Positions 53,601 to 64,000 of a DNA stretch of 64,000 nucleotides are shown piece by piece. The translations under genes and the position numbers were made by a program. The stretch is from Dictyostelium firmibasis (taxonomy: Eukaryota > Evosea > Eumycetozoa > Dictyosteliales > Dictyosteliaceae). The stretch's first letter is position 1. Each line of letters begins with the position of its first letter. The DNA lies in NCBI GenBank assembly GCA_036169595.1, contig CM069765.1, positions 4,567,001 through 4,631,000 of the forward strand, in the 5' to 3' direction. The notes beneath the pieces were generated by a model that saw nothing but the letters and a program-made list of their open reading frames with translations, was not told the origin of the DNA and ran no database searches.

Positions 53601-54444
53601 GGTATCCTCCGAGCAATTGTATCAAAGAAAAATTATTAAAAGAAAAAAAGAATATCAGGAACAAAAATCAAAAGAAATTAGATTAAACCTTGTTGCCAAA
53701 CAATTGCTTGATAATTTTAATCAATACTTTAACTATCCATCAATAGATTGTCAACAAATAAGAACAATGACCAATCCAAATCGTTCTCCACTATTTAAAT
53801 TAAACCAAAGGGTTACAATTTGCTGGTTGGAAACTAACCCAACAATGATAGGATATTGTTCATGGTATGATGGATTCGTTGTTGACACTTTAAACAATGA
53901 ATCATTCAGGTATTCAATATTTTTTCCAAAGGAATTTACCAAAGATGATAATGAAGAAAAATTATATTCAGAGTCAAGAATTTTAACATTAGATTATTAT
54001 ACTCCAAAATCAATTAATATTGATGTTAAGATTGGTGATTATATTATGGTTCTTTACAAAAAATTTTATTATGCATCTTTAGTTTTAGATTGGGAAATTA
54101 TTGGAAATAGAAAGATATTCAATACTAAAATATTGGGTTTAAATAATTATGTCAGAGTTTCATCTGATTTTAGTAATTGTTTTTTCAAAATCAATATTCC
54201 ACAAGGAAAAACAATCCAAGATTTTTTACCTGATGATTTTTTAAATTTATATAACCATTCCAATGTAATTGATGAAGATCAAGATGAAGATCAAGATCAA
54301 GTCGTTGATTTTTTTGAAGATGAAAACCATCAAAATCCCGAAATTGATTCTGACGACGATGATTATTTCATCCAAGAGAATCAATATGAAAATGATGAAT
54401 ATGATAACGATGAAGATGAAATTATAAATTCTCAATATATGTAA
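50682..54444 (+). CDS. Putative transposase of the CCCTCCG element, copy 2 (three exons)
   Basis: Exons 50682-51828, 51893-53073 and 53140-54444 with GT...AG introns give an open product of 1210 residues. Exon 1 has a long Thr-Asn repeat and two BED-like fingers (FKCRLCSGN...[21 protein letters not shown]...HYKIQHH). Exon 2 begins [11 protein letters not shown] (also at the start of exon 2 in copy 1) and has [32 protein letters not shown] and [15 protein letters not shown]. Exon 3 has [20 protein letters not shown] and the Tudor-like [11 protein letters not shown]. It ends in an acidic tail. Two of the copy 1 introns are absent here. It has no similarity that I can place with certainty; DDE transposase is inferred from the spaced Asp, Asp, Glu and from the context. 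Confidence 0.75.
50869..51165 (+). repeat. AATACC/ACCAAC hexanucleotide run coding Thr-Asn
   Basis: About 50 six-base units within exon 1 of the second CCCTCCG transposase. It gives long false readings on the other strand. Confidence 0.95.
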
Positions 54445-54509
54445 AATATTTAAATAAAATTTATGTAAAATATTCAAAAAAAAAAAAAAATATTTAAGAA
54501 AAATATTTA

Positions 54510-55260
54510 ATTAAAATTATAATTATTATTTTACTTATTTGTCATTCAATTTTTTTTAATCTTTTTTTATTTAAAAGGTAACTTAATTGAGATTAGAGTA
54601 ATGTTTTTATTCTATAAAAAACAAATAATATTAATTAATTGGCTCTGATTATATTATAGTTTTTTTTGTTGTTGTGATTTTTTTTTTTTTATTAAAAAAA
54701 AAAGTTTTAATTTTTATTTTACTTATTTGTCATTTAATTTTTATAAATCTTTTTTTATTTTAAAGGTAACTTAATTGAGATTATAGTTATGTATTATTTT
54801 TATAAAAAAATAAATAATATTAAATATTTTTTATATTGATTATATCATAGTTTTTTTTTTTTTTTGGGATTTTGTGGTTTTTTTAATTAATAAAAATAAG
54901 GATTTAATTTTTATTTTACTTATTTGTCATTCAATTTTTATAAATCTTTTTTTATTAAAAAGTTAACATAATTGAGATTATAGTAATATTTTTTTCCATA
55001 TAAAAAACAAATAATATTAGATATTTGTGGCTCTGATTATATTATAATTTTATTTTTGTTGTGATTTTTTTTTTATTAAAAAAAAAAGTTTTAATTTTTA
55101 TTTTCTTGTTTGTCATTTAATTTTTATAATTCTTTTTTTATTTTAAAGTCAACTTAATTGAGATTATATTTATATATTTTTTTATAAAAAAAAATAAATA
55201 ATACTAAATATTTTTTATATTGATTATAATATAGTTTTTTTTTTTTTTTTTTTTTATAAA
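54510..55260. repeat. Tandem repeats of about 190 bp, four units
   Basis: The marker TTACTTATTTGTCATTCAAT recurs at about 54531, 54719, 54916 and (variant) 55103, each followed by AAAGGTAACTTAATTGAGAT-like DNA and a T run. A related unit lies at 50333 near the left end of the same transposon, so these may be subterminal transposase-binding repeats. Confidence 0.8.
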
Positions 55261-56214
55261 AATATTTTAAAATTTTTTAACACATTTTTACCATATAAAA
55301 ATTTATATGACCCCCAAAAAAAATAAAATTTAATTCAAAAAAAATAAAATTGTTTTTACTTTTTTGAAAATTTCAGTTTTGCTGACCCCCACCTGCGCGT
55401 TCCATTTTCCAGTATTATCGGAGGGAAATGTATTAGTTGAGTGAGAAAAAGGATGGCCTAAATATTTGATATGTTCTGATAAATGATGGAGTGCATGAAA
55501 ATTAAAAATTTTATTAGATTCACCTTCTTCATTTGAATCGGTTGCACCTTGAGGAGAAAAGGGAGAAGAGGTATTTGGCATAATAGAATCAGATAAATTT
55601 GTTGATTTTTTTCTATAAATTTTATCATAATGATACATATGATCTTGGATTAATTTCTTCAATAAGCCAAAATCATCATCATTTGTAAATGATGAATTTT
55701 CAATTAAATGAAGATACCTTTCTTGAATATATAAAGTTTTAATAGAACTCTAAAATTAAAAAATAAGTATATATATATTTATATGGGATAAAATGAGGAA
55801 ATAAAAAAGAATCTTACAAACAGAACTGATTCATTTGAAACCTCATCAATGACCATAGTGAAACATTTCGAAAGTATTTTGTAGTGAGAGGCGGAAAATG
55901 AAATATAATCTTCTAATGATTTAAGTGACCTTTGTTCTCCCATGGATGGAAATTGTTTAAATATTTAAATAGTTGATTTTTTTCATCATTTTTTAAAAGA
56001 TCAATGATTGCAATTACTTGTCTACGATATATACCCCAATAAATTAAATGTAATACATCCAATGGAGCATGTTTGAAATAATCAAAACCAATCAACCCAT
56101 CAAGAAAACCTAAAAATAAAAAAACACATTAATAATAAAACATAAAAAAACATGTTAATAATAAAAAATAAAAAAACAAATAAAAAAAAAAAAAACATAT
56201 TAATAATAAAAAAT

Positions 56215-56535
56215 ATTTTGCGAAATAAAAAAAAATTATTTCACGAAATAAAAAAAAAATTATTTCACGAAATAAAAAAAAATTATTTCACGAAATAAAA
56301 AAAAATTATTTCACGAAATAAAAAAAAATTATTTCACGAAATAAAAAAAAATTATTTCACGAAATAAAAAAAAATTATTTCACGAAATAAAAAAAAATTA
56401 TTTCATGAAATAAAAAATAAAATATTTCGCGAAATAAAAAAAAAATATTTCATGAAATAAAAAATAAAATATTTCACGAAATAAAAAAATATTTCACTAA
56501 GTAAAAAAAAAAATATTTCACGAAATAATAAAAAA
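56215..56535. repeat. Tandem 22-bp repeats CGAAATAAAAAAAAATTATTTCA in a transposase intron
   Basis: Around twelve near-perfect units within the third intron of the CMC-type transposase gene. The same GAAATAAA palindromic core occurs in the subterminal repeats of the element. Confidence 0.85.
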
Positions 56536-57862
56536 AAATATATACCTGTAACTGTTTTAAGTCCATAATATTTTTGACAACCACTTTGTATAAAAATAGA
56601 AGCATCGTTAATATTTTTCCTTTTTATTTCATCCAAACCACCAACATCAAAAATATGGTCTAAATGAATAGTACTATAATATTTTTATTTTTTATTTTTA
56701 TTTTTATTTTTATTTTTTATTTAAAGAAATAATATCGTCAAAAATTTTATTAATTAATTACATTAAATTTAATAATTTTCTAAAATAGATATCACAAGAT
56801 GTTAATGAAGTAACCATATCAAGTTCAATTATATAAACAATTATATTATTTTTTGTAAAAGGATGTAAAATTTTAATATCATATAGTTGTTTCCCTAACT
56901 CACCAATATAAACTTTTTCAGAAAAGTTTGAACTTCTGATATCTGAAAATAGTTTTGAATCAATTGAAATTAATTCGTTGAAAATTATATTCGAATAGTC
57001 TGTATTAATTTTAACACTTTCATTATCTATAAAGTAATATTGAACCTTCTTTTCAACTGGATCATGTTTTAGTAATTTAGCATCATGCCAACTATTAAAA
57101 AAATGTTCTTCACCCTTCACTGGCTCTGTACACCTGGCATAAACATCTATTGGACCTTTACTAAAATCCAACATATCTATTGTTTCAAATTCGTGTTTAA
57201 CCTCAATAGATTTTAATCTATTGAATCCATTGCTTGTATACACCTTGTCATATTCACAATATGGAATTAAATATTTAATCTTTGGGATTCCCGTTTTTTG
57301 TTTTTTGTACTTGATTTCATCTTTAATTTTAATACCAGTAGGATTTTTCTTACGAAATAAGTCAATTGATAATTTTTTAGATGGTTGTAAAATTTCTTTT
57401 TTTTTAACAGTTTTTGATTTAATTTTAGGGACAGTTTCTAAGTCACTAATAGTAAGAGGTATAAACTTTGGAGAATTTGCCACAATTGGTTCTACATCAA
57501 AACTTGGTGAGCAAGGTATTTGAATTTTTTCAACAGTTTTTGGTGAATCTGATATGGTATGTTGTGCAGTTTCATGGTCACCTAAAATATGAGGCACATT
57601 TGATGAATTTGGTTCCATTTTTTTAAAAACAATTTTTCTTTTATAAATTTTTGGTGAAATTGGTTTGTTTTGATGTACAACATGGATAATCTATAGTTTA
57701 ATTAGTTAGAAATCAATGTGTATATTATTAATTTTTTTTTCAAGTACATACCTCTGGTTCACCATATTTCCTAGTGTATAAATTTTTATAATATTCTGAA
57801 TTGTAAATAAATGCATACTTATACAACTCATCTTTACTCAAATCTCTATCATTCTTAATCAT

Positions 57863-58180
57863 TTTAATATGTGAAGTTTTTATATGACAATGTGTTAGAA
57901 AAAAAAAAAAAAAAATTAAAAAAAAAAAAAAATTAAAAAAATCCCGAAAAATTATTTTTAAATAAAAATTAATAAATTAAATCATTTTTTATATGTAAGT
58001 ATATTATTGTTATTATTATTTTTATTATAAAACACGTTTATATTGATTTCCAAAATAAATTTCAAAATAAAGAAAATAAATTATTTCGTGCTATTTCAAA
58101 AACACAATTTTTTTTTTTTTTGAAATATTGAAAATGCGCGAAATTTTATTTTCATTTATTTTTTACAGGCTTTTCCAGTG
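57863..58180. other. 5' subterminal region of the CACTG-ended element
   Basis: AT-rich, no ORF. Contains A runs and GAAATAAA/TTATTTCG motifs next to the terminal CAGGCTTTTCCAGTG. Probably promoter plus transposase-binding sites. Confidence 0.6.
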
Positions 58181-58533
58181 GATAAAACTATAGAGTTTAT
58201 ATATTCGATTGAAACTGGATTACCATCACGGAGAATGAAAACCGAGTCACCAGATGAAACAGTTCTTCTTTGTTCAGAGTGTTTGAGGTATCTTGAAAGA
58301 TGGATAACTGGACAAATACTTGCATTTGATTCATCTAGTGAAGTTAATTCTAAAATGGAAATATCAGCATTCTTTGTATGGAAGATCAGTATTATAGAAA
58401 CCATCTTCGAACTCAATAAGTTCATCTTCTCCATCACAGAAGGCAAAAGTATTGGAGGTGGGAACGCTAGACATTGATTCCACTGACTCCAATCGAGTTG
58501 TAGAGCATTCATTTTCATGGTTGAGTAATTGAT
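58181..58533 (-). mobile_element. DIRS-1-like fragment, right side of CACTG-element insertion (fossil)
   Basis: Continues the DIRS copy of 47206-47711 on the minus strand: a recombinase piece, then a piece of the upstream RT/recombinase overlap region. Broken, with internal loss. Ends where the Skipper LTR starts at 58534. Confidence 0.88.
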
Positions 58534-58914
58534 TGTTGGGGTTTCCCCTCGTTTACTTATTCTAACTATATAACTATTATCGCTGTACCTGTATGTCCAC
58601 TAACTAATTCTATATCATAATCATACAATCTACATCCTAATTTCTATCTAATTTTATTTATATAATTAAAACAAATAAATATAAAAATTCTTACAATAAA
58701 GGTAAAGTTTCAGTGTGGGAAAAAACTAGCGTAATGATTTATTTTAAAAAATTATAAAAACATCTTCGACTTTTTCGAAGAGAAAAAAATAACAAAATTT
58801 CGACAATTGTAAAAATTTAATTTAATTTTTACGAACTTCGTTTTGAGAACATTATTTCATTATTTTGTGTCTTGAGTTACTATTTCTTTTAATAAAACTA
58901 GTTAAACTCTAACA
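58534..58914 (-). repeat. 3' LTR of Skipper copy 2
   Basis: 381 bp, inverse of the LTR at 3895-4275, TG...CA ends. Confidence 0.92.
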
Positions 58915-61900
58915 CCTTCCCCTCCCCTCTGAAGGAGATTATGGGCTTTAGAATCTACTTGGTGGTTTACTGGTTCTACCACTCTTTGTGACTTTACTTT
59001 TAACAACTTCCGATTCTCCTCCTTTACTATTAACTCTTTTCCTTCCAGCTTTGGATTTATTGAAACTCTCTGGAATCTCTGGATCTTGAAAGTTGCTCTC
59101 TGATCTGTCGGATAAAGAGATATTGGAGGTTTCAGGATGAACAATTGACTCAAGATTTTCTTGTTGTCTGCTCTCCCTCCCTTGTTTTGAGTTCAATTTT
59201 TCATTTTGAACTTCCCAATATTCTTTTATCAACTCATCACAGTTGGCATCTTCCTCTTTGACCCATTCAGGTTCTGGATAATCAACAAACTTGGCTAGAT
59301 AACGTCTATGTTTTCTATCGTAGTTAATAATTTTTTCTACTTCATAGGTGGACTCTTCAGTCTCTTCTGCGTCAGGCATTGATATCTCATTTCTAACCCA
59401 ATCATCATCTTCAAATAGTTGTACTAATTGGTCAACATTGAACACATTGTGTTTTCTAGGATAACTAATTAGATCCAGAGTTACATTGTTTCCATTTACT
59501 TCAATGATTTTAAATGGACCACAATTTTTAGACTCTAGTTTTTTAGAAATAATATCTTTTGAAAGACCAGTTTCAAAGTATTTTCTTTTTACAAACACTT
59601 TGTCACCTATTTTGTAGTCGGGTGCTTTACCACGATTTTTATTATAATATTTTTGTGAGGTTATTTGAGCATCAAGAATATTATCACGTATGATTTTTTT
59701 GATACTACTCAACGGGATCTTAGTTCTTGTTAAAGTATTAAAATGACTCACTGGAGTTGGTGGATTGAAACCATAAACTGCTTGGAAAGGTGACATTTTT
59801 GTTACCTTACTAATAGATGAATTCATTGCAAATTCTGCTAACGCAGTAAGATCGGCCCATCCTTCTCCGTATGTGCTCGACATCTTTGTTAGGATTGCAA
59901 CGAATTCTTGAATTTTTCTTTCAGTTTGGCCATCCCCTTTCGCTCTATGTGCAACAGTCATTTTTAATTTCGAATCCATAGTTTCAGCCCAAAGTCTCCA
60001 AATTTCCGATATGAATTTTGGGTCTCTGTCTGATACAATGGTCCTTGGATAACCATGTAATCTGAAAACATGATTCAACATGAGTTGTGCTGTATGTTCA
60101 GCATTGATGGTTTTAGCACATGGGATTGCATGAATCATTTTAGATAATCTACATACTATCATGCAGCATTGATCTACTTCAACTTGGAATCCATTCATTG
60201 CCATTTTAGATTTGGGCATGGAGACGAAATCCATTGATATGTCCCTCCAAACCTCATAGGGTATTTCTAAACTTTGAAGTAACCCAGTTTCCTTTCTATT
60301 GATATTCAATTGGCATACTGCACAAGATTTGATATATCTTTTAATTATAGAATACATATCTCTAAAATAATAATCATGTCTAATGTTATTATACACGACT
60401 TCGAATGACTTATGACCACTATATTTGGCGTCATGATATTCTCTTACTATTTTATCTATAGTTTCTTTTTCTATAATTATTAATTTTCTTACACCATCTT
60501 CTACAAGATAATATATATCATTGGTTCCTTCGATGCAGAGATTTTGATTATTTTTCATCTCTTTTAGCCATTCCGAACCTTCTTGTTCTTCTTTAATCTT
60601 CTCTAAAAATGAGGCATCCCACTGGAATGAGTCATATTTACGAGATAAGAAATCAGCCACACCATTTTTATTACCACTAATATGTATTAATTTTGCATTA
60701 AACTCTTCTAAATATTTTATATAGTTTATTTGTCTATTCGACAATAGCTGTTCGCTCGTCTTATTAATAACATATAGTAGGTTTTGGTGGTCAGTATAAA
60801 TTGTCACTCTTTTTCCCATTAATAAATATTGGAATTTTTTGAGTGAATCAACTATCGAAAGGAATTCTCTATCACCAATACTGTATCTTTTCTGAGTTTC
60901 AGATAGTTTTCTACTATGAAACCATATTGGTCTGAGTCTACTTTCTTGTATTTGATATAGTACACCTGACAAAGCTAGGTCACTAACATCACAATATAGA
61001 TGGTATCCACCATTAAATATATTATCCGGATCCTTAACTGGTAATCCGTGTGGTTCCTCAAGTAATTCCATGTCAACAGGATCATCGTTCTTTTCGATTG
61101 GGATAGCAACAATATTGTCACCTTTAAACTCTTCCTTTAATGCAATGAATTCTTCTATTGCTTTATCGGATAGTTTCCCCCCCTTGACCTTTGATTCAGC
61201 TGATATGAATGCAGTTTTCTCTGCATACTTGGGAATAACTCTTCTGAAGAATCCAAACAAACCTAAAGCAGATTCAGCCTCTTTTGCGGTTCTTGGGTTT
61301 GGTAATTCAGTGATGGCTCTAATCTTAGCAGCTCTTGGAGAAATACCTTTTTGATTTATTTGAAATCCTAAAAAATCTACTTCTTTTTTGAACATATGAC
61401 TTTTTGATTTTGCAATATAAATCATGTATTTTCTACAATATAATAACATTCTAATTATTTCAATAAAATGTTTTTTATAATTCTCCTTTGTATGAATTAA
61501 TAAATCATCAAAGTATTGTAGTAGATTCTTAATTTTTCCAAAGGTTTCAACCATAAGCCTAGCAAATGTTGAAGGCGAATTTACCAATCCCATCGGCATT
61601 CTGAGATACTCGAATTTTCCAATGTGGGTTGTAAACGCCGTATATTGTTGATGTTTTGGATTTAACATCACTTGGAAGAATCCCATAATCATGTCAAATT
61701 TAGAAAACAATTTAGAATCTTTACATTGACTGATTAAATTATCTGCTGGTGTAAATGGATGTTCATCTCTTACTGTTACTTCATTTAAATTACGATAATC
61801 ATGAACTATTCGCCATTTACTCTCCTCTCTGATGAGGATAATTGGAGAAGAATAATTGGATTTTGATCTTGTTATAATACCTAGATCTAAAAATTTCTCA

Positions 61901-64000
61901 ATCATCTCTTCTACTACCTTTTTCTGATCATCTGATGTGTAATAAATCAACTTTTTTGCTGGTTTTATTTCCATACCTGTTTTAATCAGAATATTGTGAA
62001 TAATTTTATTCCTTCTAGATTTCTTTAATTGATCAGAAATTTCTGGAAGTTTCTCAACTATCACATCTTCAAACTCTTCGCTGATAAAATTAGTTATTAT
62101 TTCAATCTCTTCCTCAGAAGGATTTGTTTTTACTAATATATCACAAATTGTTGATGGAAGATTTTCGACAATTTCTATTACTTTATCTTTTATGTCTTCA
62201 TCTTCTTCGAATTTAGAGTTAATGTATTCTTCCTCTTCGGTATTCAAATTACACTTATACTCTTTTGATTTTTGGTATGTTATTCTATACCTTCTATTGT
62301 TAAGGATGAGTAATTGTTTTTGTTGATCAATGATTGATTCTTTTAAAATATCATTACCAATTAAAACATCAACTACTTCGACATCAGTTACAATAAATTT
62401 ATATACGTCATCTCCTAACTGTATATTAACATCTTGCACATTTGATTCTTTAATACCAAGTAGTGGAAATTCAACAATATCTTTACTGTTGTGAATCATT
62501 GATTTCATCTCCTCAGTTAATAATTTTCTATTAATTAAACTGATATTACTACCTGTATCCAAGATCACTTTTATGGTTTCATTTACCTTCTTTGGATCTA
62601 ATATCAAACGTGGTTTGTTCATGTTATTTTTGTTCTCTATCATAATACCTTTTACAATAGGAATCATTATATCTTTATTACCAATGGATGAATTAGCAAC
62701 CATTGTAATTAAAGGTTTTTTATTTTCGTTAAATCTAATTTCATAAATTTCTTTAACCTTTTCTTCCCCTTTTCTCTTTATGGAATCAAAGTTGAAATTA
62801 GTTTCTTTTAATTGATTAAATAAATTAACAATATAATTTTTATTATTATCTTTAATTTTATTATCAATTTCTTTATTTATTATTTTTATGGGTTTCTCTA
62901 TCTTCACCTTTGAAGGAATTTCAATCTCTTCATTGTGTTTTAGTTTAACCTCATATACTTTTTGAAGGAACTTCTTTATTTTATTCTGTCCTTTATTAGG
63001 ATCATCATTCTCACTTTCATTGTTTGAATGTTTTAAATTAAAATAAATGTCTTCAAGTTTTTTTAATGAGTCATGATCATCTAATTGATCATGATCTTCT
63101 ATGTGATGATAGTTTGGAAAAAAATATTTTTTATTTATTTTATTATTATTATTTTCTACACCATCATCGGCATGGCATCATTTGGTCATTCTTTTGAATG
63201 GACTTTGACTCTTGTCGATTTGAACCTTTTCATTACTCGACTGAGCTCTACATTCTTTAACTAAATGATTTCTTCCACAATTGAGACATACATTATTATT
63301 ACTTCTAAATAACAAAATGTTGTCATTGATTGTTGTAAGATTAACATTTGGACCACAACCACTACCCTTTTTTCTAATGCCTTCTAGCATCGCCTTTCTC
63401 TCGGCTGGTTGGATTGGTTTTGGGCTTTGTAGCCTTGCATTACCTGGACTTGTGATATTTTCTTCACGTTGTCTCTTACCAGTAAAGCTTTTTAATCTTA
63501 TTTCATTATTGAAAATGAAGTCAGATATTTTGCTACGCGAAGCGTCGATACACTTTTCATTGGAGATTAGTGCTCTAACTTCAGAGGCGAATTGTGGATG
63601 AACTGAAGCAATCAGCATCTCTTTGCAGATTTTGACCTTGTTCTCACAGTCCTTACTAAATTTCTCCTCTACTGTTTTACCATTGTAGTGAGGTGGACTG
63701 TAGATATTAATAAAGTTATACACTCTATCAAGGTTCTTATCAGTCTCAAATGAACTGTTAATCTTTTGGGAGTTAGTGACGGCTTCAACCAGATCCATGA
63801 TAATGACTGGGAGGTCACTCGCTCTCTCGGCCTCTTTGTGTGCCTTGTGCACTCTTCTTAATATACTTTTTAACTCTTCACCCTCCACCTCTTTGTCGTA
63901 GCAATCTAGGTGTGGTGCGGTTTTGTCATTGGCACAACCATTTCTCAAAAATTCGCTAAGATTAGGCTTTATATTAAATAATGGGCAGAAATCTACAAAT
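58534..64000 (-). mobile_element. Skipper-like Ty3/gypsy retrotransposon, copy 2 (pol looks whole, runs off window)
   Basis: On the minus strand: 3' LTR 58534-58914, purine-rich tract, pol reading 62907-58948 (about 1319 residues: DTGS protease, RT with FDDLL, RNase H, integrase with HHCC-like Cys residues, C-terminal chromodomain with YLAKFVDYPEPEWVKEED), then gag from 63178 to beyond 63948 with one CCHC knuckle (CLNCGRNHLVKEC). Gag and pol are separated by a non-open stretch near 62908-63177. It looks whole within the window; the 5' LTR is outside. It is inserted in the DIRS fragment at 58533. Confidence 0.92.

Larger units (their letters stand above)
49922..55425 (+). mobile_element. CCCTCCG-ended DNA transposon, copy 2 (looks complete)
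   Basis: Starts CCCTCCGAAATTT (49922) and ends TATCGGAGGG (55425). The flanks, both within the CMC-type transposase gene, rejoin in frame with no duplicated bases. Inside are AT-rich leader DNA (49929-50681, no ORF), a three-exon transposase gene, and 54445-55425 with four tandem repeats of about 190 bp, one related unit also lying near the left end at 50210-50400. The protein is homologous to copy 1 at 12293-18609 but diverged, so they are different subfamilies. Confidence 0.88.
49100..57862 (-). pseudogene. CMC/EnSpm-like transposase with N-terminal Tudor-like region, interrupted
   Basis: Exons read on the minus strand: 57862-57752, 57690-56762, 56673-56546, 56109-55818, 55749-55426, resuming at 49921 and ending 49311 to 49101; one boundary near 49890-49830 is unresolved. 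Introns are GT...AG with matching phases. The N-terminal part has a Tudor-like stretch (NSWHDAKLLKHDPVEKKVQY). The core has FDYFKHAPLDVLHLIYWGIY, like the PLDYMHL segment of animal EnSpm proteins, then FPSMGEQRSLKSLEDYIS, then FHALHHLSEHIKYLGHPFSH. A one-base frameshift lies near 55945. A CCCTCCG element sits between the codons of STNTF and EMLHQFSKK, and removing it rejoins the reading. The C-terminal exon is coiled coil. Confidence 0.78.
47712..58180 (-). mobile_element. CACTG-ended DNA transposon of the CMC/EnSpm type, with nested insertion
   Basis: Perfect 15-base inverted ends CACTGGAAAAGCCTG (47712) and CAGGCTTTTCCAGTG (58180), flanked by a 2-bp duplication GA. Subterminal DNA is full of GAAATAAA/TTTATTTC motifs at both ends, as in CACTA-type elements, whose transposase binds subterminal repeats. 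Contents on the minus strand: one multi-exon transposase gene (57862 to about 49100), interrupted by a 5.5-kb CCCTCCG element. The 3' flank 47712-49100 has no gene but holds tandem repeats, a piece of large-subunit rRNA and AT-rich DNA. A 2-bp duplication matches the Mirage branch of CMC. Confidence 0.88.

Overview
The window looks like nuclear DNA of a social amoeba of the genus Dictyostelium. It is extremely AT-rich, with long AAT/CAA runs coding poly-Asn and poly-Thr, short AT-rich introns, DIRS-type tyrosine-recombinase retroelements and a Skipper-like chromodomain Ty3/gypsy element. Dense DIRS clusters are known to mark D. discoideum centromeres, so a centromere-like or heterochromatic cluster is the best reading. 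The species is not proven from this sequence alone.

Layout: 1-4275 Skipper copy 1 (+) with its 3' LTR; 4440-4604 end of a Harbinger-like transposon; 4605-9375 a block of decayed Chlamydia-like bacterial genes, cut by a 332-bp MITE inside dus and by a tRNA-derived SINE-like retroposon inside a PilM-like gene; 9376-12292 DIRS and Harbinger remnants; 12293-18609 a DNA transposon with CCCTCCG ends and a five-exon transposase; 18610-22924 DIRS, a Skipper scrap and a truncated zinc-finger gene; 22925-26647 a second Chlamydia-like block (large unknown protein, outer-membrane barrel protein, terminator); 26648-37717 DIRS of two families around two Harbinger-like elements with a chromodomain-DDE transposase and a SANT-like partner; 37718-38036 a scrap of a bacterial toxin-type gene; 38037-47205 a bacterial ankyrin-SecA-like pseudogene split by a whole-looking DIRS element (39381-44123); 47206-58533 a DIRS remnant carrying a 10.5-kb CACTG-ended (CMC/EnSpm-like) transposon, which itself carries a second CCCTCCG element; 58534-64000 Skipper copy 2 (-), running off the window.

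Main points. (1) Three pieces of decaying bacterial endosymbiont-like DNA lie in amoeba DNA. Their genes contain amoeba transposons with target duplications or clean gene-to-gene junctions, which argues for true integration and against contamination. (2) The CCCTCCG family encodes a long multi-exon protein with BED-like zinc fingers, and in two independent cases the flanks rejoin with no target-site duplication. (3) A retroposon with tRNA-like A and B boxes, a poly(A) tail and a 16-bp duplication looks like a SINE. (4) Four unrelated element classes here encode chromodomain or Tudor-like modules, suggesting shared targeting of this chromatin.

All coordinates and intron calls were read by eye. 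No database search was possible, so family names rest on recognised motifs.
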